From the NCBI GenBank assembly GCA_036510065.1, contig DATCEO010000146.1, forward strand, positions 22,093-86,092: a stretch of DNA of 64,000 nt, written 5' to 3'. Below the pieces are notes generated by a model. It saw only the letters and a list, made by a program, of their open reading frames with translations, was not told where the DNA came from and searched no databases. This document shows positions 47,810-56,237 of the stretch, one piece after another. This DNA is from DASUBV01 sp036510065. GTDB taxonomy: Bacteria > Actinomycetota > Actinomycetes > Streptosporangiales > Streptosporangiaceae. Numbering within the stretch: the stretch's first letter is position 1; each line of letters opens with the position of its first letter. The translations under genes were made by a program, and so were the position numbers.

Positions 47810-49110
47810 TATCTGAGGAAGCCCTCATAGTTGCGCTGCTGGAGCTGGCTCTCGATCTGCTTGACCGTATCGAGTCCCACCCCCACCATGATCAGGATGC
47901 TGGTCCCGCCGAGCGGGAACTGCTGGGTCGCCGCTAGCAGCCCGATGGCGATGACCGGGATCAGCGCGACGATGCCCAGGTAGATCGAGCCCGCGGCGGT
48001 GAGCCGGCTGAGCACGTAGCTGAGGTACCCGGCGGTCGGGGCGCCCGGCCGGATGCCCGGGATGAAGCCCCCGTACTTCTTCATGTTGTCGGCCACCTCG
48101 GTCGGGTTGAAGGTGATCGATACGTAGAAGTAGGTGAAGAAGACGATGAGCGCGAAGAACAGCAGCGCGTAGATCGGCTTGTCCCCGGTCACCAGGTTGG
48201 TGTCGATCCACCGGACCCAGGGCTTGTTGGAATTGGCCCCGAACAGCTGCGCGGCCAGCTGGGGGATGTACAGCAGGGACGAGGCGAAGATCACGGGGAT
48301 GACGCCCGCCTGGTTCACCTTGAGCGGAATGTAGGTAGATGTCCCGCCGTACATCCGCCTGCCGACCATCCGCTTGGCGTACTGCACCGGGATCCGGCGC
48401 TGGGCCTGTTCCATGAGGGCCACGAACGCGATGATCGCGATGCCGAGCACCAGCACGATGCCGAACACGAACGCGCCCTTGTTCTTGTAGATCAGCAGCA
48501 TCTCGCCGGGGATGACGGCGATGACCTGAGTGAAGATCATCAGCGACATGCCGTTGCCGACGCCGCGGTCGGTGATGAGCTCGCCCAGCCACATGATGAC
48601 GGCGGTCCCGGCCGTCATGCAGATCACCATGGTGGTGATGGTGAAGGGCGTGGGGTTGGGGATCAGCTTCTGGTTGCAGCCGGGGATCAGGTTGCCGGAC
48701 CGGGCCAGCGCGATGATCCCGGTGGACTGCAGGATGGCCAGGCCGATCGTCAGGTAACGGGTGTACTGGGTGATCCTGGCCTGCCCGCTCTGGCCCTCCT
48801 GGCGCAGCGTCTCCAGGCGCGGGATCACGACCGCGAGCAGCTGCAGGATGATGCTCGCGGTGATATAGGGCATGATCCCGAGCGCGAACACCGTCAGCTT
48901 CAGCAGCGAGCCGCCGCTGAACAGGTTGACCAGCTGGAACACGCCAGTCTTGCCGGCCGTGATGGCCTGGCAGATGTTGATGGCCTTCTGTGAGACCCCC
49001 GGCGTGGGCAGCGTGGAGCCCAGCCGGAACACGGCGATGATAAATACCGTGAAGAGCAGCTTCCGGCGCAGGTCGGGCGTCCGGAACGCCCGGATGAACG
49101 CGGTCAGCAT
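47809..49110 (-). CDS. secY: Protein translocase subunit SecY
   Basis: A 433-residue channel of the Sec translocon with ten membrane helices, beginning MLTAFIRAFRTPDLRRKLLF. It contains the plug region (PTPGVSQKAI) and cytosolic loops binding the ribosome and SecA (AQRRIPVQYAKRM, GIRPGAPTAGYL). Confidence 0.97.
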   Translation of the reverse strand: MLTAFIRAFRTPDLRRKLLFTVFIIAVFRLGSTLPTPGVSQKAINICQAITAGKTGVFQLVNLFSGGSLLKLTVFALGIMPYITASIILQLLAVVIPRLETLRQEGQSGQARITQYTRYLTIGLAILQSTGIIALARSGNLIPGCNQKLIPNPTPFTITTMVICMTAGTAVIMWLGELITDRGVGNGMSLMIFTQVIAVIPGEMLLIYKNKGAFVFGIVLVLGIAIIAFVALMEQAQRRIPVQYAKRMVGRRMYGGTSTYIPLKVNQAGVIPVIFASSLLYIPQLAAQLFGANSNKPWVRWIDTNLVTGDKPIYALLFFALIVFFTYFYVSITFNPTEVADNMKKYGGFIPGIRPGAPTAGYLSYVLSRLTAAGSIYLGIVALIPVIAIGLLAATQQFPLGGTSILIMVGVGLDTVKQIESQLQQRNYEGFLR

Positions 49111-49267
49111 GCGCGGTCCTCTGCTTGTTGGGTCAACGTCATCTGCCGCTCCTGTCGCGGACGTGTGGCCCCGCTCGCCGCCAGCGCAAGCGCGAGCGCA
49201 CGCCGCAGTCTAACGCGCTCGCGGCACTAGGACAGCCGGGCGCGAGGGGCAGGTATCCGCCCGTGCC

Positions 49268-49303
49268 GCTGCCCGGGCCGGCCAGCGGCTGGCCCGGGGC
49301 AGC
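49268..49303 (-). other. Strong GC hairpin between rplO and secY
   Basis: Arms GCTGCCCGGGCC and GGCCCGGGGCAGC (one bulged base) around an 11-nt loop, within the 212-bp gap. It may attenuate ribosomal transcription before secY; the U-tract is absent. Confidence 0.5.
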
Positions 49304-49322
49304 AGGCGGGTACATCGCCATC

Positions 49323-49808
49323 TCACAACTGCGTAACGGTCCCGCCAGCGGCGGTGATCTTCTCGCGGGCCGAGGCCGAGAACGCGTGCGCGGTCACCCG
49401 GACAGCGGCCGGGATCTCGCCCTGGCCGAGCACCTTGACCAGCTCGCCCGCGCGCACCGCGCCCCTGGCCGCCAGGTCCTCGGGGGTCACGTCGCCCCCG
49501 TCGGGGTACAGCGCCGCCAGCCGGTCGATGTTGACCACCTGGTAGGTGGTCTTGAACCGCAGGTTCGAGAACCCCTTGAGCTTGGGCAGCCGGCGGTGCA
49601 GGGGCATCTGGCCGCCCTCGAACCCCGGTGCGATCTGGGTCCGGGCCTTGCTGCCCTTGGTACCGCGGCCCGCCGTCTTGCCCTTGGACGCCTCACCACG
49701 GCCGACTCGCGTGCGAGCCTTCCGGGAGCCGGCGGCCGGGCGCAGGTGGTGGATCTTCAGCCCCGCCTGGCCACCGGGAGTGCGCGGCGTCCTGTCGTTG
49801 TCTGCCAT
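49323..49808 (-). CDS. rplO: Ribosomal protein L15
   Basis: A 161-residue protein with LKIHHLRPAAGSRKARTRVG, GFEGGQMPLHRRLPKLKGF and a C-terminal AFSASAREKITAAGG. Late-assembly 23S-binding protein of the spc operon. Confidence 0.97.
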   Translation of the reverse strand: MADNDRTPRTPGGQAGLKIHHLRPAAGSRKARTRVGRGEASKGKTAGRGTKGSKARTQIAPGFEGGQMPLHRRLPKLKGFSNLRFKTTYQVVNIDRLAALYPDGGDVTPEDLAARGAVRAGELVKVLGQGEIPAAVRVTAHAFSASAREKITAAGGTVTQL

Positions 49809-49810
49809 CG

Positions 49811-49993
49811 TTACTTAACCTCCTCCACGACCACCAGGTGGCGCACCACCTGGATCATGCCGCGGATCTCGGGCCGGTCGGCCTTCACGACCGATTCGCC
49901 GATCCGGTGCAGCCCCAGCGACCGCAGCGAGTCACGCTGCGCGCGGGTGCCCCCGATCTTCGACTTGGTCTGGGTCACCTTCAGCTCTGCCAT
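49811..49993 (-). CDS. rpmD: Ribosomal protein L30
   Basis: A 60-residue protein (MAELKVTQTKSKIGGTRAQR, ending VVVEEVK). Present between rpsE and rplO as usual; 2 bp from rplO. Confidence 0.96.
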   Translation of the reverse strand: MAELKVTQTKSKIGGTRAQRDSLRSLGLHRIGESVVKADRPEIRGMIQVVRHLVVVEEVK

Positions 49994-50006
49994 GTCCCGC
50001 TCCTGC

Positions 50007-50630
50007 TCAGCTGTTGTCTGATGAGGCGCTGGCGGCGGACGCGGCGCGGGCCCTGAGCATGGCCGCCGGGGCGACGTGCTCGATCGGCAGCCCGCGCCGG
50101 GCAGCGATCTCCTCCGGCCGGCTGAGGCCCTTGAGCGCGGCGACGGTCGCGTGCACCACGTTGATCGGGTTCGAGGAGCCCAGCGAGCGCGACAGCACGT
50201 CATGAATGCCCGCGCACTCCAGCACGGCGCGCACCGGACCCCCAGCGATAACGCCAGTTCCGGGGCTGGCCGGCTTCAGCAGCACGACCCCGGCCGCCTC
50301 CTCGCCCTGCACGGTGTGCGGGATCGTCCCGGCGATCCGGGGCACCCGGAAGAAGCTCTTCTTCGCCGCCTCGACGCCCTTGGCGATGGCCGCGGGCACC
50401 TCCTTGGCCTTGCCGTAGCCGACCCCGACCATGCCGTTGCCGTCGCCCACGACAACCAGGGCAGTGAAGCTGAACCGCCGGCCACCCTGCACGACCTTGG
50501 CCACCCGGTTGATGGTGACGACCCGCTCCAGGTAGGCGGTGCCCTTCTCGGCCGCGCCACCACGGCGGTCGTCACGACGGTCGCGCCGCTCGCCGCCGCC
50601 TCCGGTGCCGGTCCTCCGCTGTGGTGGCAT
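50007..50630 (-). CDS. rpsE: Ribosomal protein S5
   Basis: A 207-residue protein. The core begins near residue 35 (YLERVVTINRVAKVVQGGRR) after a Gly/Arg-rich N-terminal stretch. The C-terminal half has SSNPINVVHATVAAL. GGAAAAGG precedes ATG 50630. S5 acts in decoding accuracy. Confidence 0.97.
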   Translation of the reverse strand: MPPQRRTGTGGGGERRDRRDDRRGGAAEKGTAYLERVVTINRVAKVVQGGRRFSFTALVVVGDGNGMVGVGYGKAKEVPAAIAKGVEAAKKSFFRVPRIAGTIPHTVQGEEAAGVVLLKPASPGTGVIAGGPVRAVLECAGIHDVLSRSLGSSNPINVVHATVAALKGLSRPEEIAARRGLPIEHVAPAAMLRARAASAASASSDNS

Positions 50631-50667
50631 TACCTTTTCCTCTTCCGTAGTTGCATGCAGATGGTGC

Positions 50668-51066
50668 TCATAGGGCCAGCCCGCCTTCCCGCGCGCCGTC
50701 GGCCAGCGCCGCGATCCGGCCGTGATAGGCATGGCCGCCGCGGTCGAATACCGCGGCCGTGATCCCGGCCTCGGTGGCCCGCTCCGCCAGCAGCGCGCCC
50801 ACCCGGCGGGCCTTGGCGGTCTTGTCGGCCGCCTGCGAGCGGATGGACTCGTCCAGCGTGGAGGCCGAAGCTAGCGTAACGCCCGCCACGTCGTCGATGA
50901 GCTGCGCGAACGTGTTCTTGGACGAGCGGGTGACCACGAGGCGCGGGCGCATGGTACTGCCCCCGACCTTCTTGCGGACCCGCAGGTGACGCCGCTGCCG
51001 CGACGCGATCCGCGTGGCGGTCCGCCCGGTGATGCGCCCGTGCGCCCTGGTCTTGGTGCCAGACAT
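50668..51066 (-). CDS. rplR: Ribosomal protein L18
   Basis: A 132-residue 5S rRNA-binding protein with RRHLRVRKKVGGSTMRPRLVV and FDRGGHAYHGRIAALADGAR. Four bp from the rplF stop side, in standard order. Confidence 0.97.
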   Translation of the reverse strand: MSGTKTRAHGRITGRTATRIASRQRRHLRVRKKVGGSTMRPRLVVTRSSKNTFAQLIDDVAGVTLASASTLDESIRSQAADKTAKARRVGALLAERATEAGITAAVFDRGGHAYHGRIAALADGAREGGLAL

Positions 51067-51069
51067 GTC

Positions 51070-51606
51070 TTACTTCCCAGCCTTCCCGACCTTGCGGCGG
51101 ATCTGCTCACCCTGGTAACGCACGCCCTTGCCCTTGTAGGGGTCGGGCTTGCGGAGCTTGCGGATGTTGGCGGCGACCTCGCCGACCTGCTGCTTGTCGA
51201 TGCCCTCCACGATGAACCGGGTAGGCGTCTCGACCCTGAAGGAGATCCCCTCGGGCGCGTGCACCGGTACCGGGTGGCTGAACCCCAGGGCGAACTCCAG
51301 GTCGTTGCCCCTGGCCTGAACGCGGTAGCCGACCCCGACGATCTCCAGCGTCTTGCGGTAGCCGTCGGTCACGCCGGTCACCATGTTGGCGATCAGCGAC
51401 CGGGACAGGCCGTGCAGCGCGCGGACCTCGCCCTCGTCGCTGGGCCGGGTGACGGTGATGGTGCTGTCGGCCTGGCGGACCTCGATGGGCTCGGCCACTT
51501 CCAGGCTCAGGGTGCCCTTGGGGCCGGTGACCGTAACCTCACGGCCGTTGATGGTGACATCGACACCGCTGGGCACGGTGACGGGCATTCGTCCGATTCG
51601 TGACAT
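51070..51606 (-). CDS. rplF: Ribosomal protein L6
   Basis: A 178-residue protein near the factor-binding centre: MSRIGRMPVTVPSGV, LSRSLIANMVTGVTDG and the C-terminal RKPDPYKGKGVRYQGE. Normal length. Confidence 0.97.
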   Translation of the reverse strand: MSRIGRMPVTVPSGVDVTINGREVTVTGPKGTLSLEVAEPIEVRQADSTITVTRPSDEGEVRALHGLSRSLIANMVTGVTDGYRKTLEIVGVGYRVQARGNDLEFALGFSHPVPVHAPEGISFRVETPTRFIVEGIDKQQVGEVAANIRKLRKPDPYKGKGVRYQGEQIRRKVGKAGK

Positions 51607-51617
51607 AGCCGGCTCCC

Positions 51618-52016
51618 CTACCAGACGTAAGCGAGGACTTCCCCGCCCACGCCCTTCTTCTTCGCCTGCTTGTCGGTCATCAGGCCAGCCGACGTCGAGA
51701 TGATCGCGACGCCGAGGCCGCCCAGCACCCGCGGCAGGTTGTCCTTGCGTGCGTACACCCGCAGTCCGGGCTTCGACACCCGCTTGAGGCCCGCGATGGA
51801 GCGCTCCCGGGTCGGCCCGAACTTGAGCAGGAGGACCAGGTCCTTGCCGACCTCCGCGTCCTCGACGCGCCAGCCGCCGATGTAGCCCTCCTGCTGGAGG
51901 ATCTCGGCGATGTGCACCTTGATCTTGGAGTGCGGCATGATCACGTCGTCGTGATAAGCCGAGTTGGCGTTGCGCAGCCTGGTCAGCATGTCTGCGACCG
52001 GGTCGGTCATGGTCAT
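51618..52016 (-). CDS. rpsH: Ribosomal protein S8
   Basis: A 132-residue 16S-binding protein with DPVADMLTRLRNAN and the C-terminal GGLGVAIISTSAGLMTDKQA. In other bacteria S8 represses the spc operon. Confidence 0.97.
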   Translation of the reverse strand: MTMTDPVADMLTRLRNANSAYHDDVIMPHSKIKVHIAEILQQEGYIGGWRVEDAEVGKDLVLLLKFGPTRERSIAGLKRVSKPGLRVYARKDNLPRVLGGLGVAIISTSAGLMTDKQAKKKGVGGEVLAYVW

Positions 52017-52107
52017 GGCCTGGTGGCCCTCCTCGCCGTGGTTTCCAGTGGACCTTCGGCGTGGTCAGTGGGCGCCGAGTTGCGCCCAGGTCGATCTTGG
52101 TTATCAG

Positions 52108-52145
52108 CTTGGCTGGTGGTTACCAGCTTGGCCCGTGGTTACCAG
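52108..52145. repeat. 19-bp direct repeat spanning the rpsN stop codon
   Basis: Units cttggctggtggttaccag and cttggcccgtggttaccag are adjacent, with a degenerate partial copy before them (52093-52107). The second unit covers the stop of the S14 gene; the first lies in the rpsN-rpsH gap. Its GTGGTTA core recalls the 15-bp arrays elsewhere. Confidence 0.8.
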
Positions 52146-52324
52146 CTAGATTTCGTGATGCCGGGCAGTTCGCCCCGGTGCGCCAGCGTCCGGAAGCAGA
52201 TGCGGCACAGGCCGAACTTGCGGTAGACCGCCCGGGGCCGACCGCACCTGGAGCACCTGGTGTAGGCGCGCACCTCGAACTTCGGCTTGCGCTTGGCCTT
52301 GGCGATGAGGCTCTTCTTCGCCAC
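52139..52324 (-). CDS. rpsN: Ribosomal protein S14, zinc (type Z) form
   Basis: A 61-residue short S14 with two CxxC pairs (CSRC, CRIC) that bind zinc. Start MAKKSLIAKAKRKPKFEVRA. The last codons overlap a 19-bp direct repeat. Also called rpsZ in actinobacteria. Confidence 0.96.
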   Translation of the reverse strand: MAKKSLIAKAKRKPKFEVRAYTRCSRCGRPRAVYRKFGLCRICFRTLAHRGELPGITKSSW

Positions 52325-52328
52325 TGCG

Positions 52329-52937
52329 TCAGTTCTCCTTGAACGGGAAGCCGAGGCGCCGCAGTAGCGAGCGGCCTTCGGCGTCGGTGGTCGCGGACGT
52401 GACCACTGTCACGTCCATTCCGCGCTGCCGGTCCACCTGATCGGGGTTGATCTCGTGGAACATCAGCTGCTCGGTCAGCCCGAAGGTGTAGTTCCCCCGG
52501 CCGTCGAACTGACGGTCGCTCAGGCCGCGGAAGTCACGGATCCGGGGCAGCGCGATCGACAGCAGCCGGTCGCAGAACTCCCACATCCGGTCGCCGCGCA
52601 GCGTGACGTGCGCTCCGATCGGCATGCCCTCGCGCAGCTTGAACTGCGCGATGGACTTGCGCGCCCGGGCCACGGCGGGCTTCTGGCCGGTGATGATGGC
52701 CAGGTCGCGGACGGCGCCGTCGATGAGCTTGGCATCCCGGGCCGCCTCGCCGACGCCCATGTTGACCACGATCTTGGTCAGCGTGGGCACCTGCATGACG
52801 TTCGGGAAGTTGAACTCCTCGCGCAGCGCCGCCGCGATCTCGTCCAGGTAGCGCTGCTTGAGGCGCGGCCGGGCCCGCTCCGCGAGCGCCGTGCCGCCCT
52901 GAGAGCCCGTGCTCGCCGGGCCCGTAGTGTCGGCCAT
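52329..52937 (-). CDS. rplE: Ribosomal protein L5
   Basis: A 202-residue 5S rRNA-binding protein: NVMQVPTLTKIVVNMGVGEA, KPAVARARKSIAQFKLREG, and FHEINPDQVDRQRGMDV. An N-terminal extension of about 20 residues precedes the core. The start overlaps the rplX stop (TGATG). Confidence 0.97.
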   Translation of the reverse strand: MADTTGPASTGSQGGTALAERARPRLKQRYLDEIAAALREEFNFPNVMQVPTLTKIVVNMGVGEAARDAKLIDGAVRDLAIITGQKPAVARARKSIAQFKLREGMPIGAHVTLRGDRMWEFCDRLLSIALPRIRDFRGLSDRQFDGRGNYTFGLTEQLMFHEINPDQVDRQRGMDVTVVTSATTDAEGRSLLRRLGFPFKEN

Positions 52938-53257
52938 CAGATGTCCTTACCGCTGGCCCGGGAGACCCGGACCTTCTTGTTGTCCTCGTCGCGCCGGTAG
53001 CCAGCGCGAGCCGGCTTCTTGGTGTCCGGATCGATCAGCTGGACGTTGCTGACGTGGATCGGCGCCTCCTGGTTGACGATGCCGCCTTCCTTGGCGCCAC
53101 GACGACCCTGGTAGTCCACCTTGGTGTTCTTGCGGATCATGTTGACGCCCTGGACGAGCACTTTCTGCCGATCCGGGTAGACGAGGATCACCGTGCCCTC
53201 GCGGCCGCGGTCCTTGCCCGCGGTCACGATCACGTGATCGCCCTTCTTGATCTTCAT
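52937..53257 (-). CDS. rplX: Ribosomal protein L24
   Basis: A 106-residue assembly initiator with the KOW motif KIKKGDHVIVTAGKDRGREG. ATG 53257 is 7 nt after GGAGG; the GTG one codon upstream is an alternative. Overlaps the rplN stop. Confidence 0.96.
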   Translation of the reverse strand: MKIKKGDHVIVTAGKDRGREGTVILVYPDRQKVLVQGVNMIRKNTKVDYQGRRGAKEGGIVNQEAPIHVSNVQLIDPDTKKPARAGYRRDEDNKKVRVSRASGKDI

Positions 53258-53625
53258 CACAGCACCTCCGGTGCGAGCGAGATGATCCGCATGAATCGCT
53301 TGTCTCGCAGTTCCCGGCCGACTGGCCCGAAGATGCGGGTACCGCGCGGGTCCCCGCCATCCCTGATCAGTACGGCAGCGTTCTCGTCGAAGCGGATGTA
53401 GGACCCGTCACCACGACGCCGCTCCTTACGCGTGCGCACGACGACGGCCTTGACCACGTCGCCCTTTTTCACCCCGGCGCCGGGGAGGGCATCCTTGACG
53501 GTGGCGACGATGACATCGCCGATGCCCGCGTATCGCCTGCTCGAGCCACCGAGCACCCGGATACACAAGATCTCCTTGGCACCGGTGTTGTCGGCGACCT
53601 TGAGCCGCGACTCCTGCTGGATCAC
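53257..53625 (-). CDS. rplN: Ribosomal protein L14
   Basis: A 122-residue protein (MIQQESRLKVADNTGAKEIL, GDVVKAVVVRTRKERRR) that binds 23S rRNA at the subunit interface. First gene of the spc segment. Confidence 0.97.
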   Translation of the reverse strand: MIQQESRLKVADNTGAKEILCIRVLGGSSRRYAGIGDVIVATVKDALPGAGVKKGDVVKAVVVRTRKERRRGDGSYIRFDENAAVLIRDGGDPRGTRIFGPVGRELRDKRFMRIISLAPEVL

Positions 53626-53677
53626 GTCAACTCCTGCTTCTCACGCGCCGCCTCCGCAGAGGACTGGCGGGTCCTGG

Positions 53678-53995
53678 CTACTTCGCCTTTTCCAGAATCT
53701 CCGCTACGCGCCAGCGCTTGGTCGCCGACAGCGGGCGGGTCTCCATCAGCAGCACTCGGTCCCCGACGCCGCAGGCATTCTCGCCGTCGTGTGCCTTGTA
53801 CCTCTTCGTCCGGCGGATGATCTTGCCGTACTTCGGGTGCTTGACCCGGTCCTCCACCTCAACCACGACGGTCTTGTCCATCTTGTCGCTGACCACCAGG
53901 CCCTGGCGTACCTTGCGGTAGCCGCGCGAGAGCCCCGCGCCGTCTGACTGCTCAGTGTCCGTCGTCACGACCGCAGTGTCCTGGGTCTCACTCAT
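53678..53995 (-). CDS. rpsQ: Ribosomal protein S17
   Basis: A 105-residue OB-fold protein with RQGLVVSDKMDKTVVVEVED and VLLMETRPLSATKRWR. About 20 extra N-terminal residues. It overlaps rpmC by 8 bp. Confidence 0.97.
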   Translation of the reverse strand: MSETQDTAVVTTDTEQSDGAGLSRGYRKVRQGLVVSDKMDKTVVVEVEDRVKHPKYGKIIRRTKRYKAHDGENACGVGDRVLLMETRPLSATKRWRVAEILEKAK

Positions 53996-54227
53996 CGGTG
54001 TCCGCCTCCTCTTCCAGCCGTACGATGCCGAGCTCGCGCTCCCGCTTCACGGTGTAAATGCGCGCGATCTCCTTGCGCACGGCGCGGAGCCGTCCGTGGC
54101 TCTCAAGCTGCCCCGTGGCCGCCTGAAAACGGAGGTTGAACAGCTCGATCTTGGCCTCGGTCAGCTTGACCTCGAGCTCATCCTCGGCCGCGGCTCTCAG
54201 GTCAGCGGCAGCCAGTCCCTTAGCCAT
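53988..54227 (-). CDS. rpmC: Ribosomal protein L29
   Basis: A 79-residue helical protein at the tunnel exit (ELEVKLTEAKIELFNLRFQA, LRAVRKEIARIYTV). ATG 54227 overlaps the rplP stop (TGATG); the preceding GTG is an alternative start. Confidence 0.95.
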   Translation of the reverse strand: MAKGLAAADLRAAAEDELEVKLTEAKIELFNLRFQAATGQLESHGRLRAVRKEIARIYTVKRERELGIVRLEEEADTDE

Positions 54228-54646
54228 CACGCCTCACCGACCTCTCGCTTCACGAACTTGCATTTCATCGGCAGCTTGTGCATCGCGCGGCGCAGGGCCT
54301 CCCGGGCGACGTCCTCGGAGACTCCCGAGAGCTCGAACATGACCCGGCCCGGCTTCACGTTCGCCACCCACCACTCCGGTGCGCCCTTGCCCGAGCCCAT
54401 CCGGGTCTCGGCCGGCTTCTTGGTCAGCGGCCGGTCGGGGTAGATCGTGATCCACACCTTGCCGCCACGCCGGATATGCCGGGTCATGGCGATACGTGCG
54501 GCCTCGATCTGCCGGTTGGTCACGTAGGAGTGCTCGATGGCCTGGATGCCGAACTCACCGAACGCCACCCGGGTGCCGCCCTTGGCGGCACCGTGCCGGT
54601 CCGGCCTGTGCTGCTTGCGGTGCTTGACCCGCCGCGGGATCAACAT
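54227..54646 (-). CDS. rplP: Ribosomal protein L16
   Basis: A 139-residue protein with MLIPRRVKHRKQHRPDRHG, RHIRRGGKVWI and GSGKGAPEWWVANVKPGRVM. It supports the A-site region of 23S rRNA. Confidence 0.97.
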   Translation of the reverse strand: MLIPRRVKHRKQHRPDRHGAAKGGTRVAFGEFGIQAIEHSYVTNRQIEAARIAMTRHIRRGGKVWITIYPDRPLTKKPAETRMGSGKGAPEWWVANVKPGRVMFELSGVSEDVAREALRRAMHKLPMKCKFVKREVGEA

Positions 54647-54649
54647 GGC

Positions 54650-55564
54650 CTAGCCCTCCCCGCCGGGTGTCGTGCCCGTAGTGGCCGGACCCGTGCTAGC
54701 CGCCTCGTCGGGAGCAGCGGTTGCCCCGTCAGCGGCACTGGCCGCGGCCGGGGCGGGTGCCCCGGCGGCTGCGGACGGTCCGGCGCTCGCCGCCGTGCCG
54801 CCACGCTCGGCGCCGCCGCCTGCCGGGCGGTCGCCGGCCCGCCGGCGCGCCGGCGGGCGCTCGCGGTCACGACCGCCGCCGCCGCCAGGCCGCTGGCCGG
54901 CCCGCAGCGCCGCCGCGGCGGCCTCACGCTCGGCCCTGGTCACCGGGGCCTCGCCGCGGTAGATCCAGACCTTCACGCCGATCCGGCCGAACGTCGTCCG
55001 GGCCTCGTAGAAGCCGTAGTCGATGTCCGCGCGCAGGGTGTGCAGCGGCACCCGGCCCTCGCGGTAGAACTCCGAGCGCGACATCTCCGCGCCGCCCAGG
55101 CGCCCGGCGCACTGGACGCGGATGCCCTTGGCGCCGCCCTTCATGGCGGTCTGCATGGCCTTGCGCATCGCCCGGCGGAAGGAGACCCGGCTGGAGAGCT
55201 GCTCGGCGACGCCCTGGGCCACCAGCTGAGCGTCAATCTCCGGGTTCTTCACCTCGAGGATGTTCAGCTGGATCTGCTTGCTGGTCAGCTTCTCGAGGTC
55301 GCCGCGGATCCGGTCGGCCTCCGCGCCGCGCCGGCCGATGACAATGCCCGGCCGGGCGGTGTGAATGTCCACCCGCACGCGGTCCATGGTGCGCTCGATC
55401 TCCACCTTCGAGATTCCCGCGCGCTCCATGCCGCGCTGCAGCATGCGCCGGATGGCAACGTCCTCGGCGACGTAGTCCTTGTACAGCTTGTCGGCATACC
55501 ACCGGCTCTTGAAGTCGGTGGTGATGCCCAGCCGGAACCCGTGGGGGTTCACTTTCTGGCCCAC
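54650..55564 (-). CDS. rpsC: Ribosomal protein S3 with long C-terminal tail
   Basis: A 304-residue protein. The KH domain and C-terminal S3 fold (MGQKVNPHGFRLGI, GIVIGRRGAEADRIR, AMKGGAKGIRVQCAGRLGG) end near residue 215. About 90 Gly/Arg then Ala/Pro-rich residues follow. The GTG start overlaps the rplV stop (TAGTG). Confidence 0.97.
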   Translation of the reverse strand: MGQKVNPHGFRLGITTDFKSRWYADKLYKDYVAEDVAIRRMLQRGMERAGISKVEIERTMDRVRVDIHTARPGIVIGRRGAEADRIRGDLEKLTSKQIQLNILEVKNPEIDAQLVAQGVAEQLSSRVSFRRAMRKAMQTAMKGGAKGIRVQCAGRLGGAEMSRSEFYREGRVPLHTLRADIDYGFYEARTTFGRIGVKVWIYRGEAPVTRAEREAAAAALRAGQRPGGGGGRDRERPPARRRAGDRPAGGGAERGGTAASAGPSAAAGAPAPAAASAADGATAAPDEAASTGPATTGTTPGGEG

Positions 55565-55926
55565 TATCGGGTCCTCTCCCTGCTGTTTGACGCACCCCGG
55601 TCGGAAACAATGACCGTGATATGGCTGGTGCGCTTCAGGATCCGGTAACCCCGGCCCTGGGCGCGCGGCCGGAAGCGCTTGAGCGTCGGCCCCTCGTCCA
55701 CCCAGGCCCGGCTCACCACGAGCGTGCCCGCGTCCACCGGCCGGACCTGGCCGGCGTTGGCGATCGCGCTGGCCAGCACCTTGCCGACGGGGTCGCTCGC
55801 CGACTGCGGCGCGAAGGCCAGCGCGGCCTGCGCCTCGTTGGCGGGCATCCCGCGGATCAGGTCCACCACTCGGCGGGCCTTCCGCGGCGTGACGCGGACG
55901 TACCGCGCCTTCGCCCTAGCTTCCAT
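55564..55926 (-). CDS. rplV: Ribosomal protein L22
   Basis: A 120-residue protein: ARYVRVTPRKARRVVDLIRG and the exit-tunnel beta-hairpin PTLKRFRPRAQGRGYRILKR, the macrolide-relevant loop, of standard sequence. Confidence 0.97.
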   Translation of the reverse strand: MEARAKARYVRVTPRKARRVVDLIRGMPANEAQAALAFAPQSASDPVGKVLASAIANAGQVRPVDAGTLVVSRAWVDEGPTLKRFRPRAQGRGYRILKRTSHITVIVSDRGASNSRERTR

Positions 55927-55946
55927 GGGTCTTTCTCGCTTTCCGC

Positions 55947-56225
55947 TTAGCGCCGGCTGCGCCGGTCGTCCCGCACGTGGCTGCGGAACGTACGGGTGGG
56001 CGCGAACTCGCCGAGCTTGTGTCCGACCATCGCTTCGGTGACGAACACCGGCACGTGCTTACGGCCGTCGTGCACGGCGATCGTGTGGCCGAGCATCGCC
56101 GGGACGATCATCGAGCGGCGCGACCACGTCTTGATGACGTTCTTAGTGCCCTTGTCGTTCTGCACGTCCACCTTCTTCATCAGGTGGTCGTCGACAAATG
56201 GGCCCTTCTTCAGGCTACGAGGCAT
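55947..56225 (-). CDS. rpsS: Ribosomal protein S19
   Basis: A 92-residue head protein, MPRSLKKGPFVDDHLMKKV, ending with GEFAPTRTFRSH. Standard length. Confidence 0.97.
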   Translation of the reverse strand: MPRSLKKGPFVDDHLMKKVDVQNDKGTKNVIKTWSRRSMIVPAMLGHTIAVHDGRKHVPVFVTEAMVGHKLGEFAPTRTFRSHVRDDRRSRR

Positions 56226-56237
56226 CGTCAGGTGCTC